Made by a program: the position numbers and the translations under genes
Notes under the pieces: model-generated
The model's database searches: none
Told to the model about the DNA's origin: nothing
Seen by the model: the letters and a program-made list of their open reading frames with translations, nothing else
NCBI RefSeq assembly: GCF_030271165.1
Contig: NZ_JASSZH010000014.1
Location: 146,350-210,349 of the forward strand
Length of the DNA stretch: 64,000 bases
Source: Psychromicrobium xiongbiense
GTDB lineage: Bacteria; Actinomycetota; Actinomycetes; Actinomycetales; Micrococcaceae
Direction: 5' to 3'
In this document: positions 8,137 through 16,707 of the stretch, piece after piece
Layout: each line of letters starts with the position of its first letter
Position numbering within the stretch: the first letter of the stretch is position 1

Positions 8137-9309
8137 TTATGCGGTGCTGGCACTGGCTCGCAGGGCGTCGATCCGTTTCTGACGGAAGGCGGGCGAATCC
8201 AGGCTGAAGGAGCGGAAATCGCCCAGATCCTCCCGGATGTACGCCTCCACCTCGGCGATGCGCTGCCCCACTCCGGCGCTCGGTGCGCGGAACGTCCAGG
8301 CGACAATCTCCTGGTGACCCGGGTCGTACTGCCAGAGGCCGATGATCCGGCCGCGATCCAGGATCGGATGGTCGGCCAAGTCCGCCTGCAGCGCCAGTGA
8401 CCGGTCCCCCGCCGTGGAGCGTCCGGCGTCCTCGTCGGCCAGCAGCTCCACCGCATTGCGTTTGAGCAAGGCGATGCCGTCGGTCCCGGCCAGCAGCTGG
8501 ATCTGCTCCTCCTGCGGCGCGCGGAAGGCCTCAAAAGTCTCCTGATCCGCGGGGAGCCGCCAGACGCCGTCGTACTCCACCGCACCCGCCTGACTCAGGG
8601 CCAGCCGGGACTGTGCCACCGTGAAGGCGGTGAACCACTGGCTCTGCCCGAGCGTTGCCCCACCGGTCCAGGAGAGGTAGCGGCGCACGACGGCGGCCCG
8701 GGCCTCCTCGTCGCTGAGCCCGCTGGGCGGCAGGTCCCAGGCGGTGTAGGCGTAGCGTTGCTGGTCGAGGCGGCCGTTGAGCGGTGCTCTACGGATGGCG
8801 CCGCTGGACTGGAGGGCACCGAGCGCCGCGGGCAGGGTGGTGGCGGCCCCCTTTTTCTTCCCCGCCTCGCCCAGGGTGCGGACGGCCTGGCCCAGCTCCT
8901 CCTTGAGCTGCTGCGGGGTGAGGGGTCCGCGCTCACGCAGCACGGCTGCGGTCTGCTGCGCCAGATCGTCCAGCTCAGCACGGGGTACGCCGAGGCGCTC
9001 CACCGTCCTCAGCTGGGCCTGCGCTCCGCCCGCACCCAGCTGGAGTCCCCAGGCGAAGTCCTCCGCACCCAGAACATAGGTGCAGCCTCGGACCACGGGC
9101 AGCTCGTGGATATCGAGACGTTCGACGGCGGCATCGACCTCGGCGCGTCGGGTACCGATGCGGGCGAAGAGGCCGAGGTAGGGATTCGCTCCGCCGACCG
9201 AGCGGGACCAGCCGGTGGCGCCGAGCACCTGCGCTGGAGTCTTTCCACGCATCGAGCCATCTAGGCCCTGACAGTGCCACCACCAGGCGCGGAGTTTGTC
9301 CGTGATCAT
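8137..9309 (-). CDS. Winged-helix DNA-binding / AlkZ-like DNA glycosylase family protein
   Basis: The 390-residue protein matches the HTH_42 (DUF1006) architecture shared by AlkZ, AlkX (YcaQ) and many uncharacterised actinobacterial relatives. It has an N-terminal helical region (LRAWWWHCQGL), several tandem winged-helix-like segments (GPLTPQQLKEEL, LSDEEARAAVVRRYLSW) and a C-terminal beta-rich part (GLWQYDPG). The characterised relatives unhook alkylated or cross-linked bases, so a repair role is possible. I cannot identify the catalytic residues with confidence. It ends one base after tadA, in convergent orientation. Confidence 0.8.
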   Translation of the reverse strand: MITDKLRAWWWHCQGLDGSMRGKTPAQVLGATGWSRSVGGANPYLGLFARIGTRRAEVDAAVERLDIHELPVVRGCTYVLGAEDFAWGLQLGAGGAQAQLRTVERLGVPRAELDDLAQQTAAVLRERGPLTPQQLKEELGQAVRTLGEAGKKKGAATTLPAALGALQSSGAIRRAPLNGRLDQQRYAYTAWDLPPSGLSDEEARAAVVRRYLSWTGGATLGQSQWFTAFTVAQSRLALSQAGAVEYDGVWRLPADQETFEAFRAPQEEQIQLLAGTDGIALLKRNAVELLADEDAGRSTAGDRSLALQADLADHPILDRGRIIGLWQYDPGHQEIVAWTFRAPSAGVGQRIAEVEAYIREDLGDFRSFSLDSPAFRQKRIDALRASASTA

Positions 9310-9379
9310 GGCTGTAATTCTTTCACCGTCAGTGCGTACTTTTGGGCCATGCGCGTGCGTACCGTAGAGTATTCGCGTT

Positions 9380-9469
9380 GGTGACGTGTCCGAGCGGCCG
9401 AAGGTGCAACACTCGAAATGTTGTTTAGGTGAGAGCCTAACGTGGGTTCAAATCCCACCGTCACCGCCA
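9380..9469 (+). tRNA. tRNA-Ser (anticodon CGA), CCA encoded
   Basis: The acceptor arms GGTGACG (9380-9386) and CGTCACC (9459-9465) pair perfectly, with discriminator G and encoded CCA. The anticodon stem CAACA/TGTTG encloses CTCGAAA, giving anticodon CGA, which reads UCG. The variable arm is long, as required for class II serine tRNAs, and the T arm is standard (GTTCAAATC). The 3' end is repeated at 15226 and 16981, marking it as an integration site. Confidence 0.97.
9447..9467 (+). repeat. att-like direct repeat, copy 1 (within tRNA-Ser 3' end)
   Basis: The 21 bases from TTCAAATCCC through CACCGC of the tRNA T arm and acceptor recur exactly at 15226-15246. The overlapping 19 bases at 9455-9473 (CCACCGTCACCGCCAGGTG) recur exactly at 16981-16999. 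This is the pattern left by tyrosine-integrase insertion into a tRNA 3' end. Confidence 0.85.
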
Positions 9470-9473
9470 GGTG

Positions 9474-9514
9474 AAGTCCCGGGACATCGTTCACTCGATG
9501 TCCCGGGACTTTTT
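9474..9514 (+). terminator. Rho-independent terminator of tRNA-Ser
   Basis: A 16-bp perfect stem (9474-9489 with 9496-9511, arms AAGTCCCGGGACATCG and its complement) with loop TTCACT is followed by a T-rich run. A diverged copy, with compensatory changes, is at 17002-17040 at the far edge of the accessory region. Confidence 0.92.
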
Positions 9515-9645
9515 GGTTTTCGGGTGGTCTGCGCCCGTCCACATCGAGTGCCCGTTGTGTGCCGTTGCGCAGCCCGCGGGCCAGGTAGCCCACAGTGGAT
9601 TCGTCTCAGGCGATGGGTTGTGCGAGTAGTCGGGCCGCGGTGTCA

Positions 9646-10731
9646 TCACCGCCACAGCACGCTGGCCGCCGCGGCGAGCACACCGAACACGAGCGGCAGC
9701 AGGCAGCCCATCACGGCCGGGCGTCCGCCGCGCACACGGCTGAGCAGGCGGGCCCGGCGGGCGGCGCGCTGCGGGTCCTCGTCCGCGTCCAGCGGCGCAA
9801 GGGTGCCGGGGCGCGGATCCAGGTGCTCGTCGACGAACCGCGCGAGGTCCTCCACCCACTCCCAGTACGCCGGGTCGGCGACCGACAGGTCACGGCGCAC
9901 GACGACGTAGAGGAGACCGTCCACGACCTCGAGATCCACCCCGACCTCAGCCCGGGCGACGAGGCTGGTCAGTGCCGCACGTAACGATGGCGTCAACGCC
10001 GCGCGCACCGCGCCCTGCACCTCGGGCGCGCACCGGGTTTCGAAACGCTCGTCGAACCCGTCACCGAGCTCGACCGGCTGCTGGCCCACCGCGGGATCCC
10101 ACGCGGGCCAGGCCTTCGCATGCGACAGGTCGATGAGCGTGAAAGCCGGTGGCGGCGTGCTCAACGACAGCATCACGTAGTCGAACTCGTGCGGGAAGCG
10201 TGCCCGTGCGGTCCAGGTCTCGAATCCGTGATTGCCCGCCTCGAAGGAGCGATCCCCGGACACGGACGGGGCAGCCCCTCCCATCACGTCTACGGAGATG
10301 CGGTTGGATCCGGCCGCGAACAGTGCCGCCGGAGCGGAGGGATCGGCCACACGGAACGTGTGGGTGAGCCCGTTCGCGGCCGCGAAGCGTCCCAGTCGGA
10401 ACCACGACTGTTCCAGCTGGCGGCGCGAGCTGGTGATGCCGCGCACCTGCATCACCAGAAGCGGCGTCACCATGAGCGCGGCGATGACGACCGTCGACGG
10501 GGTGAACTGATCACCGCCGAAGAGCAGCTGCACGGCCCGCACACCCAGTGCGGCCAGCACACCGAATCCGAGCACGAGCACGACCGTCCGGATCACCGCC
10601 CCTGCTGTGATCCTGGTGCCCGCACTGTGGCCCACCTCATCGCGCAGGCGCTCGCTTGCCTCGGCCTTGACCACACCGGGCGGGATCGGATCCATCAGCG
10701 CCGTTGCGTCGAACGTCATCATGCCGCTCAT
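9646..10731 (-). CDS. Membrane protein, paralogue 1 of an island pair
   Basis: The chosen ATG at 10731 (GGAG upstream) gives 361 residues, the same length as the neighbour at 10881-11966; the frame stays open further upstream but would overlap that gene. There are two adjacent membrane segments (about 50-73 and 78-98), a long soluble domain, and a C-terminal membrane segment (about 338-358). Both proteins share the order FD-TAL, W-RLGRFA/RLARFA, DDGFDERFETRCAPE/DDEFDRQFRVFCAPED, R-DL, WEW-EDL and DPRP. The function is unknown; DUF3137-like membrane proteins are a possible comparison. Confidence 0.8.
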   Translation of the reverse strand: MSGMMTFDATALMDPIPPGVVKAEASERLRDEVGHSAGTRITAGAVIRTVVLVLGFGVLAALGVRAVQLLFGGDQFTPSTVVIAALMVTPLLVMQVRGITSSRRQLEQSWFRLGRFAAANGLTHTFRVADPSAPAALFAAGSNRISVDVMGGAAPSVSGDRSFEAGNHGFETWTARARFPHEFDYVMLSLSTPPPAFTLIDLSHAKAWPAWDPAVGQQPVELGDGFDERFETRCAPEVQGAVRAALTPSLRAALTSLVARAEVGVDLEVVDGLLYVVVRRDLSVADPAYWEWVEDLARFVDEHLDPRPGTLAPLDADEDPQRAARRARLLSRVRGGRPAVMGCLLPLVFGVLAAAASVLWR

Positions 10732-10880
10732 GCTAGCTTCTCCCCGTCCACCGCAGAGGCCTTCCCGTCCGTCACCAAGCCGAACAAATAGAGCGGTCCG
10801 CTCGGTGTGACTAGATTCGTGGGACTCGTTGCCGTGACGAACCGAGGTTGGGTCGCGGAGAGGCCGGACGTGGATCCGCG

Positions 10881-11966
10881 TCAGCGCATGATCGCACCGA
10901 TCGTGAGCAGGGAAACCGAAACGATCACCGGAATCAGGCAGCCGAGCAGGAACGGGTACCCTGGCTCGCCTCGACGAAGCATCCGCACCCGGCGGGCCCG
11001 TCTCGCTTCGTCCTGCACTGGCGTCGGCATTGGCGTCGGCACATTCGGGCGCGGGTCCAGGTGCGCATCGAGCATGCCGGAGAGATCCTCGATCCACTCC
11101 CAGACCGTAGGGTTCTGCAGCCGCAGATCATGACGGACGAAGAAGCAGGCATCATCGCCCACCAGCTGCACGTCGACGCCGCCCGCGGCATCGGCGAGCG
11201 CCGACCTCAGCGACGAGCCCAGCCATCCTCGTGCTGCCGCCTCATCCTCAGGCGCACAGAACACCCGGAACTGCCGGTCGAACTCGTCGTCGACCATGAT
11301 CTGCTTCTGCCCGGACGGTGGCCGCCACGCCGGCGCGCCTCGACCATCCACAGCAATCAGGCTCATCTCCGGCACCACCGCGGACAGACGAAAGTGGACA
11401 TACCCGAACGAGGTGTCGACGCGGGTCCGTCCTCCGCCGGTGTAATAGCTCAGGTTCGCGACCTCGAAGGGGCGCGGAGCCGCTCCCGCGAGGCGATCGT
11501 TGAGCTTGGTGCCCGAGCCCACGCTGAAGGCTGCAGCCGGGGGTTCCTGACCGCCGCCGACATCGACCGTCAGCTCGTGCGACAGTGCGTTTGCTGGGGC
11601 GAATCGGGCGAGCCGGTACCAGCGGTCCGACGCATCGCGCAGCCCAGGAGCGATCCGCCGGATCCGCGTGTACGCGTCTGGTGCGATGAGGATCAGCCAC
11701 CCCGCGATGATCACCGGCGGCGCAGGCACCCGCCCGGTGAAAGCCCTCAACGCCATGACTGGGATCAGAATGACCAGCGCCCCAACGAGCGCCAGGCCGA
11801 CGACGGTGCCGACCCCCCGGAACCAGACCCCAAAGGCGAAACGCCCCGCAGTACGATCACCGACCTCCGCATTCAGCAGCCGCGCCGCCTCCGCCCTCTC
11901 GGCGGCCGGGTCGACGGACTCCGTCAACGCCGTCATGTCGAATGTGAGTGCCTGCGTATCGCTCAT
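10881..11966 (-). CDS. Membrane protein, paralogue 2 of an island pair
   Basis: This 361-residue protein is clearly homologous to the product of the next gene downstream (9646-10731). It has the same layout of N-terminal soluble tail, two membrane helices (about 48-75 and 80-100), a large soluble domain with FDRQFRVFCAPED and TVWEWIEDLSGMLDAHLDPRP, and a C-terminal helix (about 335-358). The two genes are 149 bases apart on the same strand and probably co-transcribed. The pair arose by duplication and has diverged substantially. I do not recognise a named family. Confidence 0.8.
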   Translation of the reverse strand: MSDTQALTFDMTALTESVDPAAERAEAARLLNAEVGDRTAGRFAFGVWFRGVGTVVGLALVGALVILIPVMALRAFTGRVPAPPVIIAGWLILIAPDAYTRIRRIAPGLRDASDRWYRLARFAPANALSHELTVDVGGGQEPPAAAFSVGSGTKLNDRLAGAAPRPFEVANLSYYTGGGRTRVDTSFGYVHFRLSAVVPEMSLIAVDGRGAPAWRPPSGQKQIMVDDEFDRQFRVFCAPEDEAAARGWLGSSLRSALADAAGGVDVQLVGDDACFFVRHDLRLQNPTVWEWIEDLSGMLDAHLDPRPNVPTPMPTPVQDEARRARRVRMLRRGEPGYPFLLGCLIPVIVSVSLLTIGAIMR

Positions 11967-12063
11967 GCCTAGTTCTCCCTCTCTGCACGCCTTCTCTCCC
12001 TCTGCACGCGGGTGCGCGTCCGCGGCGAGATGAACCTGCGGTGGTGGGGGAGATCATGCTCCT

Positions 12064-12168
12064 TCAGGATCGTACGTCGATGCCGGGCAGCACGATGGCG
12101 ACAGCGGCACTCGCCGCAGCGCCGACGTCGAATCGCAGGTACCTGTCCCCGACGAGATAGAGATCCAT
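12064..12168 (-). CDS. Micro-ORF inside repeat A (34 residues)
   Basis: ATG at 12168 opens a 34-residue frame beginning MDLYLVGDRYLRFDVGAAAS and ending in a hydrophobic stretch (AAVAIVLPGIDVRS). The same frame is open in repeat B. Of the two differences between the copies, one is synonymous (GTA/GTG) and the other changes Val15 to Phe. It could be a small peptide, or the remnant N-terminus of a larger protein (YLRFD-like starts occur in secreted-toxin immunity proteins). There is no strong ribosome site. Confidence 0.3.
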   Translation of the reverse strand: MDLYLVGDRYLRFDVGAAASAAVAIVLPGIDVRS

Positions 12169-12171
12169 GCC
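12071..12171. repeat. 101-bp direct repeat, copy A
   Basis: This is identical to 14760-14860 at 99 of 101 positions, in the same orientation. The two differences are at 12073 and 12126. Copies A and B flank the 12186-14705 segment (a hypothetical gene and the AlbA_2-type gene). Confidence 0.95.
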
Positions 12172-12185
12172 CTACGAGCACCTCG

Positions 12186-12584
12186 TCAGGAAACCTCGCC
12201 GATGAGCCGTCCGATCTCAGCGCGCTGCTCGGTCAGCGTGACCACGGTCGCAGGATCGACGGCCTCGAAGGTGTCCGCGACTCCCGCCACGCCATTCTCG
12301 GTCATTCGATAGGCGACCAGACCTCCGCCCTGATCCCGCGACATGCCGCTCGGCCAGACATCCGCCTGCGCACCCGCGACGCCGATCCGCCACCCTTCGG
12401 GTTCGAGTAGGTCTCGGACGACGCAAAGCGCCTCGAACGCGTCGTCCGCACGAGCCTCGACCGGGTCAAACACACCGGAGTCGATCCGCACCGCCCACCC
12501 ACCCCGCTCATATCGCCATGCCACGGAGGCCCTATGCACGGTGCCATTCCTGGCCACCTCAATCGTCTGCGGACTCTTCGTCAT
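12186..12584 (-). CDS. Hypothetical protein (132 residues)
   Basis: I chose ATG 12584 in a run of overlapping ATGs; the frame is open upstream to 12743 but those residues look non-coding. The product is soluble, acidic and alpha/beta-like, with AWRYERGGWAVRIDSGVFD near the N-terminus and EALCVVRDLLEPEGWRIGV in the middle. Size and composition resemble immunity-type proteins often found in actinobacterial islands, but I cannot name a family. It lies between the two 101-bp repeats and is divergent from the AlbA_2 gene. Confidence 0.6.
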   Translation of the reverse strand: MTKSPQTIEVARNGTVHRASVAWRYERGGWAVRIDSGVFDPVEARADDAFEALCVVRDLLEPEGWRIGVAGAQADVWPSGMSRDQGGGLVAYRMTENGVAGVADTFEAVDPATVVTLTEQRAEIGRLIGEVS

Positions 12585-12908
12585 CTCATCATCATCTCGT
12601 TGTGACCGTCTGAAAGAGCATCGAGGCGCGCTTTGGCTACCTGACCAGCGTAGTTCCGCCGCCAGAATGGCCACTTCGGGATCCCGTGACGCTTCCAGGT
12701 CTCCACGAGACCCGCGACCTAGCGGACGGACGCGAAGAGACACAAACGGCCCCAGCGCGCACCCACGAATGGATGGAGTGTCCGCGGCGCCGCAGCGACG
12801 ACGGCAGAGGTGTTCGCTACGGTTCGCACAGCAGTGAGGGGTAACGGAAAGTGGCGCGCCCCGAAAGCTTCACGCTTTCTGTTTAGCGAGGTACCTAAAC
12901 TGAAAGAC
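12585..12908. other. Intergenic region between divergent island genes
   Basis: This 324-base stretch separates the leftward hypothetical gene from the rightward AlbA_2-type gene. Open frames cross it as N-terminal extensions of both neighbours but show no domain resemblance. I see no repeats or RNA structure. It presumably holds two promoters. Confidence 0.4.
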
Positions 12909-14705
12909 ATGATGAAGTCGAGCGAGCCTGTTCCCTTTCAGCCGGGCACGGAACTGATTGCGGATCGTGCGCGTGCTGAAGCAGCGGTCGACGAGTGCCT
13001 CGAGCGTATTCGATGCGGGGTGCTGCCCGATGACGCAGAGCGTCAACGCGTCGACGTCAAGGAGGAAGCGGGCAGACGCGGCACCGGCGGAAGACTGTTG
13101 CCCGGGAACCGCGAGAACACCAAGGCGGCCGATCAACTCGCCGACGAAGTCGCAGCCATGGCCAATACTCCTGGCGGCGGCGCATTGATCGTGGGGATCG
13201 AGGACAAGACCGGCGATCTGCTGGGCACGGAACTTGACCTGGAGTGGCTGCGGCATCAGATATATCGCCGGATCGATCTCGCTCCCGACGTCGTCGAGCG
13301 GATCGAGGCGGGCATCCGGCTACTCGTGATCTTCGTACCCGAGTCGCGAGAACCGGTCGAGGACACGAGCGACCGTATTCGCTGGCGGGTAGGCGCTGCT
13401 TCGGTGCCCATCGATCGTGGGCAGTGGTGGCTGCACCGGCAGGGGCGCGCCGGATGGGACCCGATGTCTCGACCGAGTTCGATGAACCTAGAGGATGTCA
13501 CGCCCGGCGCAATTGCGGTAGCGCGGGAGTACCTCAGGCGACGCGACCTGCGGGATGCCGGCACGATGGACATCGCCGACGCGCCCGCTGAAGATCTGCT
13601 CCGACAACTCGGGCTTCTCGGCATCGATGGGCGCCTAACCGAGGTCGGGGCGCTGCTGTTCTGCGCGGCGGCCCGACCGTGGCTCAGCTGGACGCGGCTC
13701 GACGTGGAAGGCGGAGATGTTCTGGCTCGAGAGGAGAGGTATCGAGGCCTCAGCTTGCTTGAACAGATCGTTCGAGTCGAATCCCTCATGGATGCAGCGA
13801 ACGATCGAGTCACGATCGCCGGCGACTTCGCGGAGCGTGTCGTCAGACTGATTCCGACACGTGCGGCGCGAGAGGCGATTCTCAACGGGATGGTCCACCG
13901 CGACTGGAATCAGCACGCACCGACGAGTGTCACCTGGGTGGAAGAGGACTGCTCGCTCACTGTGGTGTCCCCGGGCGGGTTCGTCGGTGGCGTCACCGCG
14001 GACAATCTACTCACGCAGAGATTCAGCAGGTCGCCGGCGCTGGCCGATGCAGCACTTGCCCTGGGGCTCGTGGACAAGCAGGGGATCGGAGTAGATCGGA
14101 TGTATCGCGAGATGGTGACGCTCGGTCACCAGCCTCCGCGGATCATTGAGGAGCCAGGTCCCCGCGTGCGCGCGAGGCTGGTCGGGGGCGCACCGGTGGT
14201 GCCGATCATGCGCTTGACGATGCGGCTCCAACCGACCGCGCGTCAGCGCGATGTCCAGGTCGCGCTCATCATCCATTCATTGCTCCATCGTCCGTTCACC
14301 ACGGCTGCGGAGACGGCGAAACTGCTCCAGCGTTCCCCTCAGGACGCTGCCGAAGCCCTCGAGATTGCCGCGAAGTGTGTGCTCGATGCCCGAGCAGTCA
14401 TCGAAGCTCACAAGGATGTCTGGGTACTTTCAGCGACGTCGCGCAATGCCGTGCTCGGCGGGGGCGTCGAGGCTGCCGGGCTGAAGCGGCGCGGAGTTCT
14501 CTGGTACGTCGCTCCTAACAGCGAACAAGTGCGCGCCATCGTGCTGGATTGGTTCGATGCGCATGACCGGATAACGTCGGGAGATTTCGCAGTACTGTCG
14601 GGAATGACAGTTCAGGGTGCGCGAGGCGCTCTGGACCGGCTCGTAGGCGATCTTCTGACGCGTGGTGACGCAACGGGGCGCAATGCGCACTATGTGCGAC
14701 GGTAG
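12909..14705 (+). CDS. AlbA_2/Schlafen-type ATP-binding protein (COG2865-like)
   Basis: The 598-residue protein begins at ATG 12909 or 12912 (GAAAG upstream). The N-terminal AlbA_2 (Schlafen) domain, about 40-175, has DVKEEAGRRGTG, an NRENTKAADQLADEVAAMAN helix and GGALIVGIED. The middle carries an HATPase_c_4-like region (about 330-430) with AREAILNGMVHRDWNQ and KQGIGVDRMYREM. The C-terminus has two helix-turn-helix-like segments (FTTAAETAKLL; ITSGDFAVLSGMT). This family is annotated as putative transcriptional regulators or ATP-dependent DNA-binding proteins and often rides in islands and defence regions. The 101-bp repeat B follows about 55 bases after its stop. Confidence 0.85.
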   Translation: MMKSSEPVPFQPGTELIADRARAEAAVDECLERIRCGVLPDDAERQRVDVKEEAGRRGTGGRLLPGNRENTKAADQLADEVAAMANTPGGGALIVGIEDKTGDLLGTELDLEWLRHQIYRRIDLAPDVVERIEAGIRLLVIFVPESREPVEDTSDRIRWRVGAASVPIDRGQWWLHRQGRAGWDPMSRPSSMNLEDVTPGAIAVAREYLRRRDLRDAGTMDIADAPAEDLLRQLGLLGIDGRLTEVGALLFCAAARPWLSWTRLDVEGGDVLAREERYRGLSLLEQIVRVESLMDAANDRVTIAGDFAERVVRLIPTRAAREAILNGMVHRDWNQHAPTSVTWVEEDCSLTVVSPGGFVGGVTADNLLTQRFSRSPALADAALALGLVDKQGIGVDRMYREMVTLGHQPPRIIEEPGPRVRARLVGGAPVVPIMRLTMRLQPTARQRDVQVALIIHSLLHRPFTTAAETAKLLQRSPQDAAEALEIAAKCVLDARAVIEAHKDVWVLSATSRNAVLGGGVEAAGLKRRGVLWYVAPNSEQVRAIVLDWFDAHDRITSGDFAVLSGMTVQGARGALDRLVGDLLTRGDATGRNAHYVRR

Positions 14706-14759
14706 GTGTCCGCAAGACGCTGCGTCCGCGCGGCGGTGTTCGTTCGTTCCGTTGAGCTT

Positions 14760-14860
14760 CGCACGTCGATGCCGGGCAGCACGATGGCGACAGCGGCACT
14801 CGCCGCAGCGCCGAAGTCGAATCGCAGGTACCTGTCCCCGACGAGATAGAGATCCATGCC
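14760..14860. repeat. 101-bp direct repeat, copy B
   Basis: This is the partner of 12071-12171 (99 of 101 bases identical). On the minus strand it carries the same micro-ORF start (ATG at 14857), which here runs on to 55 residues ending at 14690 with an unrelated C-terminal part. Confidence 0.95.
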
Positions 14861-15225
14861 TGAGGCTTTCGACAACGAGAAAGCGAAGGAATCTCACGTC
14901 AGCGGAAGTGACCGTCCTCAGAGTCGATGCTTTGGAGCCCATCGGTCGCATCCCATTTGATGCCTCTTACAAAAGCCCACGTGGACGGCACGCACGAGTT
15001 ATCGGGCCGCGCTCCCCGGCAACGGCAGCTATTGGCGAAGCCCTTCCCGTTCGAACGTGATCCGTCGGTTTGGAAGCGGGGCGATTCAGCGCCGCTGGGG
15101 CCTCCATCAAAGCCCTCGTCCCTGGGCACATTTTGGGCACATCCGATGTAAAAGCGGGTGATTTGAGGTAACCAAAATCCTTGAATTCTAGGGGTTTTTC
15201 ATGCCCATATTGGGGCTGAAAAGGT

Positions 15226-15246
15226 TTCAAATCCCACCGTCACCGC
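15226..15246 (+). repeat. att-like direct repeat, copy 2 (internal)
   Basis: This is an exact 21-base copy of the tRNA-Ser 3' end (9447-9467) with no tRNA body before it. It separates the membrane-protein/AlbA_2 segment from the hipBA segment, which suggests two elements inserted in tandem at the same tRNA. Confidence 0.85.
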
Positions 15247-15302
15247 GTGTGCGGAGGCATCATCGAGTGTCCATTTGCGCACAGTAGGCCAGGCGACCAG
15301 GG

Positions 15303-16499
15303 TCAGGCCGTGAGCTCGGCGCGACGGAACCGCAGCTCGCGCAGCGCCCCGTTCAGCGGCGAGCCGGCGAACGGCAGCTCCTCCAGATCGATGGCTGATG
15401 CTGCAGCAAGGGCGACGTGATTGGCGGCAGTCGCCGCCCGCTGGGGCAGCCCGATGGCGGCGGCGAACTCCTGCCAGTGTCTCGCCTTCAGCGCCTTGAC
15501 CTTTCCGTCGACAGTGAGCGCCATGGTGTCATCGCCGTAGAGCAACGTGCACGGGATGTCATACATCGGTGCCACCACCCAACCTCCGTGCCGGCCGGTC
15601 GCAACCGAGACATTCTTGGCGTGCAGGTCGCCATTGCCGGTAAGCCAGGCGAACACGAACTGCAGGTAGAGGTTCCGCACGGCCACCGGCCTGGCCTTGC
15701 ACAACTCGGCCAGAGCGAGAACGACGTCCTCGGAGCTGACCGCGTACTTGGACGCCGGCGGGAGGTTCATCACCTGGGCGGCGTCCTCCAGCGGCACACG
15801 GCGGACGACGTCGCCGCCGTCCTGGATGCGGTCGAACCGCTCCACGAGCAGTCCGGGCAGACCCTGCCGGTCCCGGACCACGCTGTGGGCCGCGACGGGG
15901 ATCTTCAGGGCCCTTGCCCCTGTCAGGTGTGCCGCCTCGTTGACCACCAGATGCCGGTGGAGGGGCGAGTCCAGCTTGAGCAGGTACCGGCGGCCTGCCA
16001 GCGCGAGCGGGGTGGTCAGCATTGATGCGCTGGCCTTGTTCTGGACCCCCGGCAGTCCGTGCAGGTCCACGGCGCCGGTCAGGGCAGCAAAGTCGAGGTC
16101 TTCGGGCCTGGAAATGTCGGCAAGAGACTCAGGTTCAAACGGCAGCTCCCCCGCGGGGACGATCTGGACATCGCCCGGGACGTCGGCACCGACGGCCAGC
16201 AGCAGGCTGAGCTCATCCGCCAGGCTCGTCTTGACGGCGTCCTTGAGCACGGTCAGGCGGTGGCCTTCCGGCAGGAGGCCCGCGAAAAAGGCTGGCAGTC
16301 CGCCGTTCGGGGATTCAACCGGATCCTGCGTGAAAGGCAGGGAACTCGCAACAGGACTGGAGCCGGAGGCTGCGTAGTCCGGGGCATAGCTGAAGACCAC
16401 GTTGCCGCGCTCTGTGCGTTCCAGCCGGCCGGCCAGCACCCCCGACTTGTAGACATCCGCGCTCCGGACGAACTTCAGCTGCGCCAGATCCTCAGCCAT
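15303..16499 (-). CDS. hipA: HipA-type serine/threonine kinase toxin
   Basis: HipA kinases phosphorylate glutamyl-tRNA synthetase or other targets and arrest growth. From ATG 16499 the protein is 398 residues. It has the N-terminal couple_hipA domain (VYKSGVLAGRLERT ... FTQDP ... FFAGLLPEGHR), the HipA kinase core with the GVQNKASASM loop, the catalytic GNGDLHAKN motif and the metal-binding MYDIP. The start overlaps the hipB stop by eight bases, so translation is probably coupled. The gene sits between att copies 2 and 3 of the tRNA-Ser island. All key residues seem intact. Confidence 0.93.
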   Translation of the reverse strand: MAEDLAQLKFVRSADVYKSGVLAGRLERTERGNVVFSYAPDYAASGSSPVASSLPFTQDPVESPNGGLPAFFAGLLPEGHRLTVLKDAVKTSLADELSLLLAVGADVPGDVQIVPAGELPFEPESLADISRPEDLDFAALTGAVDLHGLPGVQNKASASMLTTPLALAGRRYLLKLDSPLHRHLVVNEAAHLTGARALKIPVAAHSVVRDRQGLPGLLVERFDRIQDGGDVVRRVPLEDAAQVMNLPPASKYAVSSEDVVLALAELCKARPVAVRNLYLQFVFAWLTGNGDLHAKNVSVATGRHGGWVVAPMYDIPCTLLYGDDTMALTVDGKVKALKARHWQEFAAAIGLPQRAATAANHVALAAASAIDLEELPFAGSPLNGALRELRFRRAELTA

Positions 16500-16695
16500 C
16501 AATCGTCCCCAGGCGCAGGCCAACAGCATTGGCAGCCGCGACCACCGTCAGGAGCGACGGGTTCCCTTTTCCAGTCTCGATGGCGTGGACGGTGCGTGCG
16601 GATGTGCCGATCAGATCGGCCAGAGTGCTCTGGGTGATACCGGCAGCCATCCGGGCGCGCCTGATGCTCACACCGATAGCCTTGACGTCATCCAT
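16492..16695 (-). CDS. hipB: HipB-type XRE-family antitoxin
   Basis: The 67-residue form from ATG 16695 is a compact Cro/C1 helix-turn-helix (SIRRARMAAGITQSTLADLIGTSARTVHAIETGKGNPSLLT). The frame is open upstream to 16833, but the extension covers the repeated operator-like sites and has unrelated composition, so the short start is preferred. It should neutralise HipA and repress the operon together with it. Confidence 0.88.
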   Translation of the reverse strand: MDDVKAIGVSIRRARMAAGITQSTLADLIGTSARTVHAIETGKGNPSLLTVVAAANAVGLRLGTIDG

Positions 16696-16707
16696 AAATA
16701 GGCCATT

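Larger units (their letters stand above)
14706..15302. other. Non-coding island segment with repeat B and internal att copy
   Basis: This 597-base region holds the second 101-bp repeat (14760-14860) and the internal copy of the tRNA 3' end (15226-15246). The sequence just before the att copy is AT-richer and carries a short reiteration (TGGGCACATTTTGGGCACA, 15124-15142). This is where an integrase would be expected, but no integrase remnant can be read in any frame. Confidence 0.5.

Noticed and set aside
14899..15230. Possible integrase remnant before the internal att copy
   Set aside because: Position is right, but no catalytic Arg-His-Arg-Tyr pattern or other integrase text can be read in any frame.
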